From Acidobacteriota bacterium (GTDB lineage: Bacteria > Acidobacteriota > Vicinamibacteria > Vicinamibacterales > 2-12-FULL-66-21): DNA of 62,205 bases. The translations under genes were made by a program, and so were the position numbers. The notes under the pieces were generated by a model. It did no database searches, had not been told where the DNA came from, and saw only the letters and a list, made by a program, of their open reading frames with translations. Shown here piece by piece: positions 61,049 through 62,205 of this stretch; the first letter of the stretch is position 1; the number at the start of each line of letters is the position of its first letter. Where the stretch lies: contig QHWT01000052.1 in the NCBI GenBank assembly GCA_003222675.1, positions 1 to 62,205 of the forward strand, given 5' to 3'.

Positions 61049-62205
61049 ATGCTTCGCGTGCGCTTCTTGCTTCCGATCGCTCTTATCGGCGCGCTCTGTT
61101 CGTCGCTTGTCGGGTCGCGTGCACAGTCTCCGCAGGCAACTCAGGCCAATACTCCCGGGCTCTTCAGCGAAATGCGATGGCGAACGATCGGCCCGTTCCG
61201 CGGCGGGCGGACCAAGGCGGCAACCGGAATCCCCTCACAACCCAACGTGTTCTACATCGCGGCGGTGAACGGCGGCGTCTGGAAGTCGACCGACTACGGC
61301 GTCACCTGGAAGCCGATCTTCGACGATCAGCCGACGGGATCGATTGGCGCGATCGCCGTGGCGCCGTCGAATCCCGACGTGATCTACGTTGGCAGCGGCG
61401 AAGGTCTGCAGCGTCCGGATCTCTCCACCGGTGACGGCATCTACAAGTCGACCGACGCGGGCAGGACGTGGACGCACCTGGGTCTTCACGACGGACAGCA
61501 GATCCCACAGATCATCGTCGATCCGGCGAATCCGGATCGCGTGTTCGTCGCTGTGCTCGGCCATCCCTATGGCCCCAACGACGAGCGTGGCATTTTCCGC
61601 TCGATCGACGGCGGCCGGACGTTTCAGAAGATTCTCTATAAAGATGAGAATACCGGCGGCGTCGACCTCGTGTTCGATCCATCGAATGCGAACCACGTGT
61701 ATGCGGTGATGTGGGAAGCGCGCCAGGCTCCGTGGGAGAACGGCGTCTTCAACGGACCCGGCAGTGGTCTCTTCGAGTCCACCGACGGCGGCAACAACTG
61801 GAAGCCGCTGACGAAGGGTCTGCCGAATTTCGAGCAAGGCGGCCTCGGACGCATCGGCATCACGATTGCCCCGAGCGATCCGAAGCGCATGTACGCGACG
61901 ATCCAGGCGGCAAGCGGCGGCGGCCTCTATCGATCGGACGACGGGGGCCAGAGCTGGAGCAAGTCGACGGAGAACACGCTCATCGTCACACGCGGCGACG
62001 ACTTCGCCGAGGTCAAAGTCGACCCGAAGAATCCCGACATCGTCTATACCGCCAGCGTCGTCGCATGGAAATCGACGGACGGGGGCAAGTCGTTCCGCGC
62101 GCTGCGCGGCGCGCCGGGAGGCGACGACTACCACCGCATCTGGATCAACCCGACCAACAGCGACATCATCCTGATTGCGTCAGATCAGGGAGCAGTCATC
62201 ACCGT
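61049..62205 (+). CDS. Sortilin/VPS10-like protein, 5' part, truncated by window end
   Basis: At least 385 residues, open to the right edge. Signal peptide LLPIALIGALCSSLVGSRAQ, then FSEMRWRTIGPFRGGRTKAATG and repeated Asp-boxes: GGVWKSTDYGVTW, DGIYKSTDAGRTW, RGIFRSIDGGRTF, GLFESTDGGNNW, GLYRSDDGGQSW, VAWKSTDGGKSF. Homologous to the protein at 30406-33744 over this length, without its Gly-rich insertion so far. Extracytoplasmic; function unknown. Confidence 0.9.
   Translation, partial: MLRVRFLLPIALIGALCSSLVGSRAQSPQATQANTPGLFSEMRWRTIGPFRGGRTKAATGIPSQPNVFYIAAVNGGVWKSTDYGVTWKPIFDDQPTGSIGAIAVAPSNPDVIYVGSGEGLQRPDLSTGDGIYKSTDAGRTWTHLGLHDGQQIPQIIVDPANPDRVFVAVLGHPYGPNDERGIFRSIDGGRTFQKILYKDENTGGVDLVFDPSNANHVYAVMWEARQAPWENGVFNGPGSGLFESTDGGNNWKPLTKGLPNFEQGGLGRIGITIAPSDPKRMYATIQAASGGGLYRSDDGGQSWSKSTENTLIVTRGDDFAEVKVDPKNPDIVYTASVVAWKSTDGGKSFRALRGAPGGDDYHRIWINPTNSDIILIASDQGAVIT

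Overview
The window is GC-rich, gene-dense DNA from a Gram-negative bacterium: it encodes outer-membrane beta-barrels, many lipoproteins with lipoboxes, and a periplasmic HtrA-type protease. The mix (several radical SAM enzymes, sortilin/VPS10-like repeat proteins, FN3-type lipoproteins, FG-GAP proteins, LarC, short tandem repeats between genes) looks to me like Acidobacteriota, perhaps Vicinamibacteria. That placement is inference from gene style; no rRNA gene is present to test it. The only clear stable RNA is RNase P RNA (50781-51230, minus).

Layout. 1-6.7 kb: a truncated GT-C-type membrane protein, a ribbon-helix-helix regulator plus lipoprotein, and a tightly overlapped three-gene operon (B12-binding radical SAM, 59-residue membrane protein, CofD-like/GT2-like fusion). 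6.8-8.3 kb: a sugar-nucleotide nucleotidyltransferase overlapping a GT2 glycosyltransferase. 8.9-19.6 kb: radical SAM/SPASM-like enzyme, flippase-like protein and GT-C protein, then secreted lipoproteins, an outer-membrane barrel and a second flippase-like protein. 19.8-27.9 kb: a co-directional surface-glycan cluster with three GT4 glycosyltransferases, methyltransferase, epimerase, hexapeptide acyltransferase and large membrane protein.

28-50.5 kb is mostly housekeeping: ttcA-dtd, a barrel, a VPS10-like protein, an FAD dehydrogenase, methyltransferase-dapF, radC, larC, metG, tatD, polyprenyl synthase, ligA, and an htrA/NtrC-type regulator pair. 51.3-60.8 kb is a second glycan-like cluster: PP-loop ATPase, FG-GAP protein, B12 radical SAM, DegT aminotransferase, epimerase, secreted putative glycosidase, GT-C protein and FadL-like porin. 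A second VPS10-like gene runs off the right end.

The most unusual content is repetitive. A 79-bp palindromic repeat occurs in-frame inside ligA and, in a shorter form and opposite orientation, inside metG; a near-identical copy precedes a radical SAM gene and a relative forms the N-terminus of a flippase gene. A separate 135-bp element is present twice with two mismatches. All six convergent gene junctions carry inverted or tandem repeat cassettes of differing sequence. Several genes have a -10-like hexamer ending only 7-9 nt before the start codon and no Shine-Dalgarno, which suggests leaderless transcripts.
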